From contig CAIIXF020000002.1 of the NCBI GenBank assembly GCA_903813345.2, positions 12,792,150 to 12,856,149 of the forward strand: a DNA stretch of 64,000 nt, written 5' to 3'. The notes below the pieces were generated by a model. The model was not told the DNA's origin and searched no databases. It saw only the letters and a program-made list of their open reading frames with translations. This DNA comes from Owenia fusiformis (lineage: Eukaryota > Annelida > Polychaeta > Sabellida > Oweniidae). The position numbers were made by a program, and so were the translations under genes. Position 1 is the first letter of the stretch, and each line of letters begins with the position of its first letter. Shown here in pieces: positions 63,261 through 64,000 of the stretch.

Positions 63261-64000
63261 AGTTACAGCAACTTAGAATTTTGACACACATCAAATTGTC
63301 CGCTATTTCCAATTCTGATTGAACGAAATGCGATGGTACCTTCAGACCCTTGGGTTGCCATTTGGAAGTGATTGTGTTTTCTGATTTGCTTAAAATCTTG
63401 CAAGCAAAGGGATGCAAAACAAATAAGCTAATTCTCATTGCCTAGTCTAAATTAGTGTGTTTGTTCATTTCCCGCCTGCCGGGCATAGAAGATAATCATT
63501 CATTTTCAGTTATTCATGTTCTTTCTGGTCAAATATAGAGAAAAGTACTTCTCCATTAATCATGAAAATTATTTCTTGAATTATCGGTGAATTAACCTTT
63601 TTAATGGTGTATAAAACTTAGTGATTGGTCTTATATTTCTAGAGATATCGTAATTTGAAGAGTGGGACGAAAAATTTCGAACGCAATGCGTGACATATAC
63701 GTAATTCGCGTGAAAAATCCGAACGAAATGCGTTCGTATTTTTGCTGTGTAGACCTAGGTGTAGACGAACTTTTTTAGAACTTTTTCTACTGAAACATTT
63801 TTGCTTGACAATTACCAGGTAAAATGCCTATTTGCGTGCACAGGGAGCTCAAGTTGGAACTATACGTAATCATTTAGTAAACTGGACTGGGAAATCAGAG
63901 GTCGAAGGGTTTTTCAATAAAATATATTCCAAAAATTCTTGACACCCAGTAAGTCGTAGGGTCGAAGGGTCGTAGGTCGAAGGGTTTTTAGTACATTCCA

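Larger units (their letters stand above)
61259..64000. mobile_element. TIR-bounded element reaching the window end (at least 2.74 kb)
   Basis: Left GGAATGTACTAAAAACCCTT, right inverse at 63980-63999. About 100 bp of each end match, including CGACTTAC and GTGTCAAGAATTTTTG and a second AACCCTTCGACCT. The right copy has an extra CCTACGACCCTTCGA unit. The interior has the tRNA-like sequence, a decayed A-family fragment and no transposase that I can see. Confidence 0.6.

Overview
The window is a 64-kb piece of an AT-rich animal genome, most likely a marine invertebrate. It holds one host gene: the 3' eleven exons of a spliced, plus-strand TNF-receptor-superfamily gene of the EDAR/TROY/XEDAR type, running from the first bases of the window to about 39.05 kb. 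Long introns, phase-matched GT-AG and one GC-AG splice sites, and a dense load of eukaryotic transposons exclude a prokaryote. I could not fix the phylum. A 2A-bearing non-LTR retrotransposon and hairpin/tandem-core repeats resembling the 'pearl'/HINE elements of bivalves and echinoderms fit a lophotrochozoan or an invertebrate deuterostome.

Receptor gene (3-38706, 717 residues visible, 5' end outside the window): exons 1-3 encode cysteine-rich TNFR repeats and a Thr-rich stalk. Exon 4 encodes the transmembrane helix and exons 5-10 an unusually long cytoplasmic linker. Exon 11 encodes a C-terminal death domain of EDAR type and the stop, with a poly(A) signal at 39023. All exon phases agree, so the model is internally consistent.

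The introns are repeat traps. Intron 1 carries two identical 465-bp TIR elements. Intron 5 (6.1-13.7 kb) holds C/A-family debris, an 819-bp TIR element, a decayed Cys-rich mobile ORF split by a Harbinger-like MITE, and a 1.5-kb element with 461-bp direct repeats. Intron 6 (13.8-30.05 kb) holds an A-family element, a 5-kb fold-back with tandem-repeat arms invaded by a Mutator-like MITE, a 2-kb element full of AGGTCA half-sites, and smaller elements. Introns 8-10 carry two more A-family elements, one invaded by a B-family element and one by a hAT MITE.

Downstream of the gene (39.3-64 kb) I find no host gene. The region holds a degenerate G-rich tandem array, several fold-backs and a 5.17-kb element with ~0.7-0.8 kb terminal inverted repeats and TTA target duplications. 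It also holds the 5' part of a non-LTR retrotransposon (2A-like motif plus endonuclease remnants, plus strand), the reverse-transcriptase part of such an element on the minus strand, and two blocks of one satellite in opposite orientation beside them. A TIR-bounded segment reaches the window end and contains a tRNA-Gly-like pseudogene.

Letters A-D for repeat families are my own labels. Superfamily names rest on target-site duplications and terminal repeats read by eye, not on transposase matches.
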